DNA of 64,000 nt from Halosimplex amylolyticum (lineage in GTDB: Archaea > Halobacteriota > Halobacteria > Halobacteriales > Haloarculaceae): contig NZ_JBLKNW010000001.1 of NCBI RefSeq assembly GCF_051414035.1, positions 868,001 through 932,000 on the forward strand. Reading direction: 5' to 3'. The notes under the pieces are model-generated. The model searched no databases. It worked only from the letters and a program-made list of their open reading frames with translations, and was not told the DNA's origin. This document shows, piece by piece, positions 15,905 through 24,214 of this stretch; the stretch's first letter is position 1, and each line of letters starts with the position of its first letter. Made by a program: the position numbers and the translations under genes.

Positions 15905-16285
15905 ATGGAAGAAGGCAACACCTACCTCAACGCGCTCGTCGGCGCGGTGGTCTCGGCCGTCGCGAGCTCGTTCATCCCGTTCGCACCGGTACTGGGCGGG
16001 GCGCTCGCCGGCTACTTCGAGGGCGGCACCCGCTCTGACGGCGTGAAAGTCGGCGCCATCTCCGGCGCTATCGCGCTCATCCCGGTGGTCGGCATCATGT
16101 TCCTGATCCTCAGCTTCATCGGCTTCGTCTCCGTCGGGAGCGGCGAGGGCGTGCTCCCGTTCGCCTTCGGCGGGGTCATCGTGGTGTTCGTCTTCGTGGC
16201 ACTGTTCGTCTACACCGTCGGGCTGAGCGCGCTCGGCGGCTGGATCGGCAACTACGTCAAGTACGACACCGACATCGACATCTGA
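15905..16285 (+). CDS. DUF5518 membrane protein
   Basis: 126 residues with four hydrophobic spans and glycine-rich turns. It has the DUF5518 pattern: NALVGAVVSAVASSFIPF, then GGALAGYFEGGTRSDGVKVG, a central hydrophobic segment, and TVGLSALGGWIGNYVK at the end. Such proteins are common in haloarchaea and have no known function. A related gene follows three bases after the stop, so this is a tandem paralogous pair. Confidence 0.8.
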   Translation: MEEGNTYLNALVGAVVSAVASSFIPFAPVLGGALAGYFEGGTRSDGVKVGAISGAIALIPVVGIMFLILSFIGFVSVGSGEGVLPFAFGGVIVVFVFVALFVYTVGLSALGGWIGNYVKYDTDIDI

Positions 16286-16288
16286 TCG

Positions 16289-16741
16289 ATGGCGACCGGT
16301 CGGGGCGACAGCGACGAGCGACCCGCCCCCGAGACTCCCGAAACTACCGTCGACAGCGGCCGTCGCGGCCCGCTGGTGGACGCTGGCTACGGTGCCCTCC
16401 TCACTCTCACGCTCTCCGTGGTCCCGTTCTCCCCGGTAGCCGGCGGTGCGGCGGCGGCCTTCCGCGGCGAGACCGGGTACCCGGGTGGGGTCGGCCTGGG
16501 GCTGCTCGCCGGCGTCTTCGCGGCGCTCCCGCTCGCGCTGGTGCTGGTGCCCGCGCTCCGCATCGTCGCGGGGCTCGGCGTCGGCATCCCGCCGTCGTCG
16601 CCCGCCTACGGTCTCTTTCTCGGGATCGTCGCGGCGCTGTTCCTGGTGTACACGGTCGGGCTGTCGGCCGCCGGTGGGCTGGTCGGCGTCTGGGTGCGTC
16701 GACACACCGACAGGAGCCTCGACCCGACCCACTGGCTGTAG
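16289..16741 (+). CDS. DUF5518-like membrane protein, divergent paralogue
   Basis: 150 residues. A 25-residue charged N-terminus precedes the same four-span arrangement as the upstream gene: VVPFSPVAGGAAAAFRGETG corresponds to IPFAPVLGGALAGYFEGGT, and TVGLSAAGGLVGVWVRR corresponds to its C-terminus. The hydrophobic loops differ greatly, so the duplication is old. It starts three bases after the upstream stop. Confidence 0.75.
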   Translation: MATGRGDSDERPAPETPETTVDSGRRGPLVDAGYGALLTLTLSVVPFSPVAGGAAAAFRGETGYPGGVGLGLLAGVFAALPLALVLVPALRIVAGLGVGIPPSSPAYGLFLGIVAALFLVYTVGLSAAGGLVGVWVRRHTDRSLDPTHWL

Positions 16742-16790
16742 TCGCGGGCGTTCGGAAACCCCTAACTCCCCGCGGGTGCGAGAGGCGGCC

Positions 16791-17774
16791 ATGGTTACCG
16801 CGAGCGCGCCCGGGAAGGTCTACCTCTTCGGGGAGCACGCAGTGGTGTACGGCGAGCCGGCGGTGCCCTGTGCCATCGACCGCCGCGCCCGGGTGACAGT
16901 CGAGGAACGCGACGACGACCACCTGCGAGTCCACGCCGAGGACCTGAGTCTCGACGGCTTCACCGTCGAGTACGGCGGGTCGACGGACGCCGACCCCGAC
17001 GTGAACGTCTCGCAGTCGCTCGTCGAGGCCGCGACGGGGTACGTCGACGCCGCTGTCGAACAGGCCCGCGAGGCCGCCGACGCGCCGCGGACGGGGTTCG
17101 ACATTACAATCGAGAGCGAGATCCCGCTCGGTGCGGGGCTGGGCTCGTCGGCCGCGGTTACGGCGGCGGGCATCCTCGCCGCGACCCGCGAACTCGGCGT
17201 CGACATCTCCGCCGAGGAAGTCGCCGACCGCGCCTACCGGGCCGAACTGGCCGTCCAGGAGGGCAACGCCTCCCGCGCGGACACCTTCTGCTCGGCGACC
17301 GGCGGTGCGGTCCGCGTCGAGGGCGACGACTGCCGCTCGCTCGACGCCCCCGAACTCCCGTTCGTCGTCGGGTTCGACGGCGGCGCCGGCGACACGGGCG
17401 CGCTCGTCGCGGGCGTCCGCGATCTGAAAGACGAGTACGACTTCGCGGCCGACACCGTGGCGGCCATCGGCGACCTCGTGCGGGCGGGCGAGGAGGCGCT
17501 CGCCGCCGGCGACGTCGCGGAACTCGGCGGACTGATGGACTTCAACCACGGGCTGCTCTCGGCGCTCGGCGTCTCCTCTCGGTCGCTGGACTCGATGGTC
17601 TGGGCGGCCAGGGACGCGGGCGCGCTCGGCGCGAAGCTCACGGGCGCGGGCGGCGGCGGGTGTGTCGTCGCGCTCGACGACAGCGAGGAGACCGAGACGG
17701 CGCTGCGGTACCTCCCCGGCTGCGAGGAGACGTTCCGCGCCGAACTCGACACCGAAGGGGTCAGGGTCGAATGA
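16791..17774 (+). CDS. mvk: Mevalonate kinase (GHMP family)
   Basis: 327 residues. Visible are SAPGKVYLFGEHAVVYG at the N-terminus, the ATP-binding GHMP motif PLGAGLGSSAAVTAA near residue 110, an Asp in SRADTFCSATGGA as likely catalytic base, and the C-terminal GAKLTGAGGGGCVVAL loop. It phosphorylates mevalonate with ATP. The ATG at 16791 opens directly onto the conserved start. Its stop overlaps the isopentenyl phosphate kinase gene (ATGA), joining two steps of the archaeal mevalonate pathway. Confidence 0.96.
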   Translation: MVTASAPGKVYLFGEHAVVYGEPAVPCAIDRRARVTVEERDDDHLRVHAEDLSLDGFTVEYGGSTDADPDVNVSQSLVEAATGYVDAAVEQAREAADAPRTGFDITIESEIPLGAGLGSSAAVTAAGILAATRELGVDISAEEVADRAYRAELAVQEGNASRADTFCSATGGAVRVEGDDCRSLDAPELPFVVGFDGGAGDTGALVAGVRDLKDEYDFAADTVAAIGDLVRAGEEALAAGDVAELGGLMDFNHGLLSALGVSSRSLDSMVWAARDAGALGAKLTGAGGGGCVVALDDSEETETALRYLPGCEETFRAELDTEGVRVE

Positions 17775-18511
17775 CGACCGTCCTCAAACTCGGCGGCAGC
17801 GTCGTCACCGAGAAGGACACGCCCGAGACCGTCGACGAGGACGCGCTCGCCCGGGCGGCGTCGGCAGTCGCCGCCCACGACGGCGACCTGGTCGTCGTCC
17901 ACGGCGGCGGGAGCTTCGGCCACCACGCCGCCGCCGAGCGCGGCGTCAGTTCGGCGGAGGGGACCCGGTCGGCCGCGGACGCGGTCGCGATCCACGACGC
18001 GATGGGCCGGCTCAACGGGGCCGTCCTCGACGCGCTCCAAGGAGCGGGAGTCGAGGCGCTCCCGGTTCGGCCGCTGTCCGTCGCCAGCCGCGACGCCGCG
18101 GGCGACCTCTCGCTCCCGACCGGGAGCGTCGCGACGATGCTCGAAGAAGGGTTCACGCCGGTCCTCCACGGCGACGGCGTCGCCCAGTCCGGCGCGGGCG
18201 TGACTATCACGAGCGGCGACGACCTCGTCGTCGCGCTCGCACGCGGGCTAGCGGTCGACCGCGTGGGGCTGTGTTCGACGGTGCCCGGCGTCCTCGACGC
18301 GTCGGGCGAGGTGATCGACCGGGTCGAGCGCTTTTCGGACGTGGCGGACGCCGTCGGCGAGAGCGACGCGACGGACGTGACCGGCGGGATGGCCGCAAAG
18401 GTCGAGAAACTGCTGGCGCTGTCGGCGCCGGCGCACGTCTTCGGCCCGGACGGGCTCTCGGCGTTTCTGGCCGGCGAGTCGCCCGGCACGGTCGTCGCCG
18501 GTCGGGAGTGA
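17771..18511 (+). CDS. ipk: Isopentenyl phosphate kinase
   Basis: 246 residues of the amino-acid kinase fold. It begins TTVLKLGGSVVTEKDTPE, has the phosphate loop and catalytic His in VVHGGGSFGHHAA (the His is diagnostic of IPK), HGDGVAQSGAGVTITSGDDL, and the C-terminal DVTGGMAAKVEKLL. It makes IPP from isopentenyl phosphate, the last step of the alternate archaeal mevalonate route. It overlaps mvk by four bases. Confidence 0.95.
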   Translation: MTTVLKLGGSVVTEKDTPETVDEDALARAASAVAAHDGDLVVVHGGGSFGHHAAAERGVSSAEGTRSAADAVAIHDAMGRLNGAVLDALQGAGVEALPVRPLSVASRDAAGDLSLPTGSVATMLEEGFTPVLHGDGVAQSGAGVTITSGDDLVVALARGLAVDRVGLCSTVPGVLDASGEVIDRVERFSDVADAVGESDATDVTGGMAAKVEKLLALSAPAHVFGPDGLSAFLAGESPGTVVAGRE

Positions 18512-18620
18512 CCCGGTGCCCGGGCGCGGGACGGCGTCGACCGCTGCGGGGTCCGGACGCGTCCGCTCCTGACACCGAACCGTCGTAACCTATTAGGCCG
18601 GGCTATGCAATGAAGGTGAT

Positions 18621-20558
18621 ATGACATCGGTTCCCCGTCGAGAGGCGTTTCGGTACGGGTTCTACCTATTCTCGTACTGGCTCGTGTTGCTGGCCGTCTG
18701 CGCCGCGCTGGTGGCCGGCGGCGGCTGGTTGCTCTCCGAACAGGTGCAAAACGGGAGCGTCGGCGCGAACGAGGACGGCGCGCTCGCGGCGGTCGGTGGC
18801 TTCGCCGCGGTGCTCGGCGTCCTCGTCTTCGGCGCCGGACAGACGGGCATCGCGTACAAACTCGTCGCCGACGGGACGATAGCCGGCGTGGCCCACGCGG
18901 TGCCGGCCGACGCAGAGTCCACGACGGGCGCCGAGGAAGGAGACCACTCGGCGAACGCCGGCAGTGAGGGGGCCGCGGCGGGCGCCGCCGACAGCGACGG
19001 CGATCCGCTCCAGTCGGGTGCGACCGACGAATCGGGCGTCGACCGGCCCGAACCCGAACCGCGGACGCCGCGTGAATCCACGGCGCGGACCGGCCCGGCG
19101 TCCGTCGAGCCCTCCGAGCCGGCGCCGTCGTCGGCCGGCCAGGAGCCGTCCGAGCCGGAACCGACGCCTGCGGACGGGGAGCCCGCGACCGAGGGCGCGG
19201 TGGTCCGCGGCGGAACGGCCACCGAGAACGCCGTCTCCGACGCGAACGACGAGAGACGGGAGGCGCCGTCGCTCGAACCGGAGGAGACGACCGCCGACGA
19301 GTCCGACGGTCTCGCCGCGGGATCGACCGCTGCCGCGGGCGAGGGCGATTCGGACGAGACCGATAGCCCGTGGAGTCCGGACAAGGAACCCGCTCAGCGC
19401 GGCGATTCGGAAACTGGCGCAGCCTCGACGGACCCGACCGGGGACTCGACCGAACGGACGACGGACGTCGGTTCGACGGTGGATTCGGCCGCGGACGGCT
19501 CGATGGGAGACCCGTCGGGCGACGGCTCGATCGCCGAAGGGGGGCTGGCGGACGACAGCGCCGCGGCCGGGTCCGCGGTCGACGACTCGCCGGGAGACGG
19601 GTCGCAGAACCGCGACTCGGCGGCAGACGCTTCGGCGGCGGACGAACCGGCCGAATCACCGGAGGACGTCGCGAACGACAGCGAGATCGCGGAGGAACTG
19701 GGATTCGGCCAGGGTGGCGGCCCGGCCCACCGCGAGGAGACCGACGCCGAATCGACGGCGACGGACGGGACAGAGCTGGACGAGCCTGTCGCGGACGACG
19801 TCAGGACCGACCGCGACGCGTTCGTGCCAGCGGCGGGCGACGCCGGCGAGGACGTCGCGGATTCGTCCGCGGAGGGTGCCGGGGCGTCCACGGCCGAATC
19901 GACGGCCGAGGGGGCCGTGGATGGTCGATCGGGAGACAGCTCCGACGGCCAGTCCGGGGCGGGTGCGGACGACGGCACTGCCCCGCATGCGCCCGACGGC
20001 GAAGCGGCGGACGACCCACTGGCCTCCGACGATGAAGCCTCGGACGACCCCCTGGCGCCCGACTCCGACGGCGGAGCCGACCCGCTGGCCCCCGATACCC
20101 ACGGAGAAACCGATCCACTGGTGTCGGACACGGACGGGGAGGCGGATCGGTCGGACTCCGGGTCGCCCGGGGAATCGGACCCGCTGGCGTCGGGACCCGA
20201 CGAGAGTGCGGACCCGCTGGCATCCGGCGACGAGGATGGAAGGGATCCGTTAGCTCCGAACGACGAGGACGGCGAGGATCCGCTTGCCCCCAACGACGGG
20301 GCGACGGACCCGCTCGCGCCGAACACGGGCGACTCGACGCCGTCGAGTACGGGAGACGCAGTGCCGGCCGACGACGACGCGGGCGGGGACCTGTCCGCGG
20401 CGGACGAAGACGCAGGGAGCGAAGACGCTGGGGACGGAGACGCGGACGAGGGTGGAAACGCAGCGGCGGCCGCGCTCGCGGGCGACGACGCGGAGGACGA
20501 GGACGGCGGCGCCGGCGGTTGGACGACGGGGCCCGGTCACGTCGGCGACGAGGAGTGA
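18621..20558 (+). CDS. Membrane-anchored disordered protein with DPLA repeats
   Basis: 645 residues. Two transmembrane spans (about 16-40 and 54-80) form an N-terminal anchor. The remaining about 550 residues are predicted disordered: highly acidic, rich in Ser, Gly, Ala, Glu and Asp, and without Cys. One short hydrophobic motif interrupts this (EIAEELGFGQGGGPAH, near residue 355). Between about residues 463 and 567 the pentapeptide DPL(A/V)(P/S) recurs nine times at irregular spacing. No catalytic domain is seen. It lies between ipk and RNase J. Codon use resembles its neighbours, so transfer is not indicated. The function is unknown; a tethered scaffold binding partners through DPLA motifs is one possibility. 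Confidence 0.75.
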   Translation: MTSVPRREAFRYGFYLFSYWLVLLAVCAALVAGGGWLLSEQVQNGSVGANEDGALAAVGGFAAVLGVLVFGAGQTGIAYKLVADGTIAGVAHAVPADAESTTGAEEGDHSANAGSEGAAAGAADSDGDPLQSGATDESGVDRPEPEPRTPRESTARTGPASVEPSEPAPSSAGQEPSEPEPTPADGEPATEGAVVRGGTATENAVSDANDERREAPSLEPEETTADESDGLAAGSTAAAGEGDSDETDSPWSPDKEPAQRGDSETGAASTDPTGDSTERTTDVGSTVDSAADGSMGDPSGDGSIAEGGLADDSAAAGSAVDDSPGDGSQNRDSAADASAADEPAESPEDVANDSEIAEELGFGQGGGPAHREETDAESTATDGTELDEPVADDVRTDRDAFVPAAGDAGEDVADSSAEGAGASTAESTAEGAVDGRSGDSSDGQSGAGADDGTAPHAPDGEAADDPLASDDEASDDPLAPDSDGGADPLAPDTHGETDPLVSDTDGEADRSDSGSPGESDPLASGPDESADPLASGDEDGRDPLAPNDEDGEDPLAPNDGATDPLAPNTGDSTPSSTGDAVPADDDAGGDLSAADEDAGSEDAGDGDADEGGNAAAAALAGDDAEDEDGGAGGWTTGPGHVGDEE

Positions 20559-20839
20559 CAGGTTTCGGAGACGAGTCGCACGCTTTTTAAAACCTCGCCG
20601 TATAGGTAGAGATAACCGAGTATACGGCCGCCCGGGTCGCAGTAGGGGCGGCCGGCTGACGCATCGGACGTCGATGCGGACTGGGTTCCGACCGCGCGGG
20701 TGACGCGCGGGCTGCGGGACGCTCCCGCGGCCTGCGGGTCGAGAGACCGGCGCGGCCCGGAGCGCGGCAGTCACGCAAGCGTCCACTGTTCGCCGGTCGC
20801 CATCGCGCCCGCGGGCGAGCCTTCCTCGGAGTGCAAACC
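20559..20839. promoter_or_regulatory. Intergenic region with TATA boxes upstream of RNase J
   Basis: CTTTTTAAAACC (about 20583-20594) and GTATAGGTAGAGATAACC (about 20602-20619) are the only A/T-rich stretches and could be promoters. If used, they would give a leader of more than 200 bases before RNase J, unusual for haloarchaea. The rest is very GC-rich with no gene I can support. A conserved leader or a promoter nearer 20800 cannot be excluded. Confidence 0.35.
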
Positions 20840-22186
20840 ATGGAAATCGAAATCGCAACTATCGGCGGCTACGAGGAAGTCGGCCGCCAGATGACCGCAG
20901 TTCGCGCAGGCGACGACGTCGTGGTGTTCGACATGGGCCTCAACCTCTCGAAGGTCCTCATCCACGACAACGTCGAGACCGAACGGATGCACAGCCTCGA
21001 CCTGATCGACATGGGCGCGATCCCCGACGACCGCGTCATGTCCGATCTGGAAGGTGACGTGAAGGCCATCGTGCCGACGCACGGTCACCTCGACCACATC
21101 GGTGCCATCTCCAAGCTGGCCCACCGCTACGACGCACCCATCGTCGCGACGCCGTTCACCATCGAACTGGTCAAACAGCAGATCAAGAGCGAGGAGAAGT
21201 TCGGCGTCCAGAACGACCTCCAGAAGATGGAGGCCGGCGAGACGATGAGCATCGGGGACAAGAACGAACTGGAGTTCGTCAACGTCACCCACTCGATCAT
21301 CGACGCCATCAACCCGGTCCTGCACACGCCCGAGGGGGCCATCGTCTACGGCCTCGACAAGCGCATGGACCACACGCCGGTCATCGGCGACCCCATTGAC
21401 ATGGACCGGTTCCGCGAGATCGGTCGCGAGGGCGAGGGCGTCCTCTGTTACATCGAGGACTGTACGAACGCGGGCAAGAAGGGCCGCACGCCCTCCGAGT
21501 CCGTCGCTCGCCGCCACCTCAAAGACGTGATGTACAGCATGGAGGACTACGACGGCGGCATCGTCGCCACGACCTTCAGCTCCCACATCGCGCGGGTCAC
21601 CTCGCTCGTCGAGTTCGCCGACGACATCGGCCGCCAGCCGGTCCTGCTCGGCCGGTCGATGGAGAAGTACTCCGGCACCGCCGAGCGCCTGGACTTCGTC
21701 GACTTCCCGGACGACCTGGGGATGTACGGCCACCGCAAGTCCGTCGACCGTACGTTCAAGCGGATCATGAACGAGGGCAAGGAGAACTTCCTGCCGATCG
21801 TGACTGGTCACCAGGGCGAACCGCGCGCGATGCTCACCCGCATGGGCCGCGGCGAGACGCCCTACGAGCTGGACAACGGCGACAAGGTCATCTTCTCGGC
21901 GCGGGTCATCCCGGAGCCGACCAACGAGGGCCAGCGCTACCAGTCCGAGAAACTGCTCGGCATGCAGGGCGCGCGCATCTACGACGACATCCACGTCTCC
22001 GGCCACCTCAACCGGGAGGGTCACTACGAGATGCTGGACGCGCTCCAGCCCCAGAACGTCATCCCGGCCCACCAGGACATGTCCGGGTTCTCGGAGTACG
22101 TCAACCTCTGCGAGAGCCAGGGGTACAAGATGGGTCGCGACCTGCACGTCACGCGCAACGGCAACATGATCCAGCTGGTCGAGTAA
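20840..22186 (+). CDS. rnj: Ribonuclease J (beta-CASP metallo-beta-lactamase RNase)
   Basis: 448 residues from the ATG at 20840 (an in-frame GTG nine bases earlier is less likely). The metallo-beta-lactamase core shows EIEIATIGGYEEVGRQMTAV, the zinc motif HGHLDHIG, His in VNVTHSIIDA and Asp in YIEDCTNA. The beta-CASP insertion follows: TTFSSHIARV and IVTGHQGEPRAMLTRM, with HVSGHLNREGHYEML and VIPAHQDMSGF near the C-terminus. Archaeal RNase J is a 5'-to-3' exoribonuclease in mRNA decay. It is shorter than bacterial RNase J because the C-terminal domain is absent, as usual in euryarchaea. Confidence 0.95.
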   Translation: MEIEIATIGGYEEVGRQMTAVRAGDDVVVFDMGLNLSKVLIHDNVETERMHSLDLIDMGAIPDDRVMSDLEGDVKAIVPTHGHLDHIGAISKLAHRYDAPIVATPFTIELVKQQIKSEEKFGVQNDLQKMEAGETMSIGDKNELEFVNVTHSIIDAINPVLHTPEGAIVYGLDKRMDHTPVIGDPIDMDRFREIGREGEGVLCYIEDCTNAGKKGRTPSESVARRHLKDVMYSMEDYDGGIVATTFSSHIARVTSLVEFADDIGRQPVLLGRSMEKYSGTAERLDFVDFPDDLGMYGHRKSVDRTFKRIMNEGKENFLPIVTGHQGEPRAMLTRMGRGETPYELDNGDKVIFSARVIPEPTNEGQRYQSEKLLGMQGARIYDDIHVSGHLNREGHYEMLDALQPQNVIPAHQDMSGFSEYVNLCESQGYKMGRDLHVTRNGNMIQLVE

Positions 22187-22187
22187 C

Positions 22188-23228
22188 ATGAGCGGGCAGT
22201 CCCAGGCCGCCGTCGAGCGGGCCATCGTCGCGCGCCGAGAGCGCGTCAACGAGGCCATCGCGCAGGAACTCCCCATCGAGCACCCCGAGCGCCTCTACGA
22301 GGCGACGCGGTACCTGCTCGACGCGGGCGGGAAACGGCTCCGTCCGACCGTCCTGCTGCTGGTCGCGGAGTCGCTGGCTGACGTCGACCCCGAGGCCGTC
22401 GACTACCGGTCGTTCCCGGTCGGCGACGACGCGGTCGACGTGATGAAAGCGGCGGTCAGCGTCGAGGTCATCCAGACGTTCACGCTCATCCACGACGACA
22501 TCATGGACGACGACAACCTGCGTCGCGGCGTCCCGTCGGTCCACCGCGAGTACGACCTCTCGACGGCGATCCTCGCCGGGGACACGCTCTACTCCGAAGC
22601 CTTCCAGCAACTGCTCGAAACCGGCGCCGACCCCGAGAACACCAACGAAGCGGCGCTCGAACTCGCGACCACCTGCACGAAGATCTGCGAGGGCCAGTCG
22701 CTCGACATCGACTTCGAGTCGCGCGGCGCCGTCTCCACCGACGAGTACCTCGAGATGGTCGAACTCAAGACCGCGGTGCTGTACGCTGCGAGCGCCGCCA
22801 TCGCCGCGATGTTGCTCGGCGCCGACGAGGAGACCGTCGACTCGCTGTACGGCTACGGCCTCGACGTCGGCCGGGCCTTCCAGATCCAGGACGACCTGCT
22901 CGACCTGACGACGCCGAGCGAGAAACTCGGTAAACAGCGCGGGTCCGACCTCGTCGAGGGCAAGCAGACCCTCATCACGCTCCACGCCCGCGAACAGGGC
23001 GTCGACGTGGACGACCTCGTCGAGACCGACTCCGTCGAGGCCGTCGACGAGGCCGAGATCGAGGCCGCCGTCGAGCGCCTCCGCGAGGTCGGCAGTATCG
23101 AGTACGCCCGCGAGACCGCCCGGGACCTCATCGCCAGCGGGAAGGACAACCTCCAGGTCCTCCCCGACAACGACTCGCGCGACCGCCTGGAAGACATCGC
23201 CGACTACCTCATCGAGCGCGAGTACTAG
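22188..23228 (+). CDS. idsA: Polyprenyl diphosphate synthase (geranylgeranyl diphosphate synthase type)
   Basis: 346 residues, all-helical. Motifs are GGKRLRPTVLLL near residue 46, the first Asp-rich motif LIHDDIMDDD near residue 101, GQSLDIDFE, and the second Asp-rich motif FQIQDDLLDLT near residue 228 with downstream GKQRGSDLVEGKQT. It condenses IPP units into C15-C20 allylic diphosphates for ether lipids. It starts one base after the RNase J stop. Together with mvk and ipk this is a lipid-precursor cluster. Confidence 0.94.
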   Translation: MSGQSQAAVERAIVARRERVNEAIAQELPIEHPERLYEATRYLLDAGGKRLRPTVLLLVAESLADVDPEAVDYRSFPVGDDAVDVMKAAVSVEVIQTFTLIHDDIMDDDNLRRGVPSVHREYDLSTAILAGDTLYSEAFQQLLETGADPENTNEAALELATTCTKICEGQSLDIDFESRGAVSTDEYLEMVELKTAVLYAASAAIAAMLLGADEETVDSLYGYGLDVGRAFQIQDDLLDLTTPSEKLGKQRGSDLVEGKQTLITLHAREQGVDVDDLVETDSVEAVDEAEIEAAVERLREVGSIEYARETARDLIASGKDNLQVLPDNDSRDRLEDIADYLIEREY

Positions 23229-23312
23229 CTCGCATTCAGGTCGGTCTCTCGATTCTCTCGCTTTCTCCACCTCGCAGGACAGCCGCGGCTGTCGATGCGC
23301 GGACGGGTTCGG

Positions 23313-24104
23313 TCACGTCTCGGTCCACGAATCGAGCCCGTGGGCGTCCTCGAGGAGTTCCCCGAACCGTCGGACGAACCGGGTCGCGGGTGCGCCGTCG
23401 ACCACGTCGTGGTCGAACGTCACCGTGAGGTGGAGGAACTCGCGGTTCCGGACGTCCCCGTCGACGAGTCGCGGCTGCTCGCCGATGCCGCCGACGGTCA
23501 CCTGTATCGTGTAGTTCGTCGGGCTGATCGCCCACCCGCCGCCGCGACCGAACATCCCCACGGAGGTCACTGCGACGGTCCCGGCCGTGTCCTTCCAGCG
23601 TCGGGGGAACCACTGCGGGAGCCGCCAGACGAGCCGTCGGACGGGTCCGGGGAGCCGGAGCGCCAGTTCGGCCCAGCGCGAGAGGTCCGTGGGGTCTGGC
23701 GACTCCTGGGCGGCCCGGATCTCGTCGTGGAGCGACCGTAGTGACCGCCGATTCGCCCCGCGGAGGACGTGCGGGACGCCGATCCGCTCGCCGCGGATCT
23801 CCGTCTCGACGAGCACGTTCACGTCGACGTCGTCGAAGACGTGCACCCGCCCCCGCCAGTCGCGATACGCGTTCAGGTCCGGGTGGTCCTCGATGGCGCG
23901 CCCGAGACAGTACACGACGAACGCGGTGAACGAGACGTCCTCGCCCTCCTCCGCTTCGATAGCTCGGATGGCGCGTCTCGCTTCGGTGACGTCGATCTCG
24001 ACGAGGCCGTGGACGTTGCTTCGCCGGCCCGCCGCGCGCATGTAATCGACCGTCCCGCGGCGACGGGGTGAGAACGGTTCGATCCGTTCGCCTTCGTCGT
24101 TCAT
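23313..24104 (-). CDS. Stand-alone 2-oxoacid dehydrogenase E2-like acyltransferase catalytic domain
   Basis: 263 residues. The C-terminal half has the E2/chloramphenicol-acetyltransferase active site FDHDVVDGAPATRF with catalytic His and Asp. Upstream are VHGLVEIDVTEARRAI and SFTAFVVYCLGRAIEDHP. There is no lipoyl or peripheral-subunit-binding domain, so it cannot act as a classical E2 core alone; it may acylate a free or CoA-linked substrate. The middle WRLPQWFPRRWKDTAGTVAV resembles small CAT-like proteins of halophiles and actinobacteria. It converges with the prenyl synthase gene. Confidence 0.75.
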   Translation of the reverse strand: MNDEGERIEPFSPRRRGTVDYMRAAGRRSNVHGLVEIDVTEARRAIRAIEAEEGEDVSFTAFVVYCLGRAIEDHPDLNAYRDWRGRVHVFDDVDVNVLVETEIRGERIGVPHVLRGANRRSLRSLHDEIRAAQESPDPTDLSRWAELALRLPGPVRRLVWRLPQWFPRRWKDTAGTVAVTSVGMFGRGGGWAISPTNYTIQVTVGGIGEQPRLVDGDVRNREFLHLTVTFDHDVVDGAPATRFVRRFGELLEDAHGLDSWTET

Positions 24105-24214
24105 GCCCGACGTAGGTCCGGACGACCCAAACGTCTTGACCCCGCTCCGCTCTCGTCGATGGCGGTGCCACGCCGGCTACGTCGCCGATCCGCCGTCGCC
24201 TCCGGGTTCGTCGG

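Noticed and set aside
15905..16792. Long minus-strand frame covering both DUF5518 genes and beyond
   Set aside because: Low-complexity Arg/Asp/Glu sequence without family features; the plus-strand DUF5518 genes are convincing.
20771..22276. 501-residue minus-strand frame opposite RNase J
   Set aside because: Val/Asp/His-rich composition, no domain, and fully explained as the antisense of rnj.
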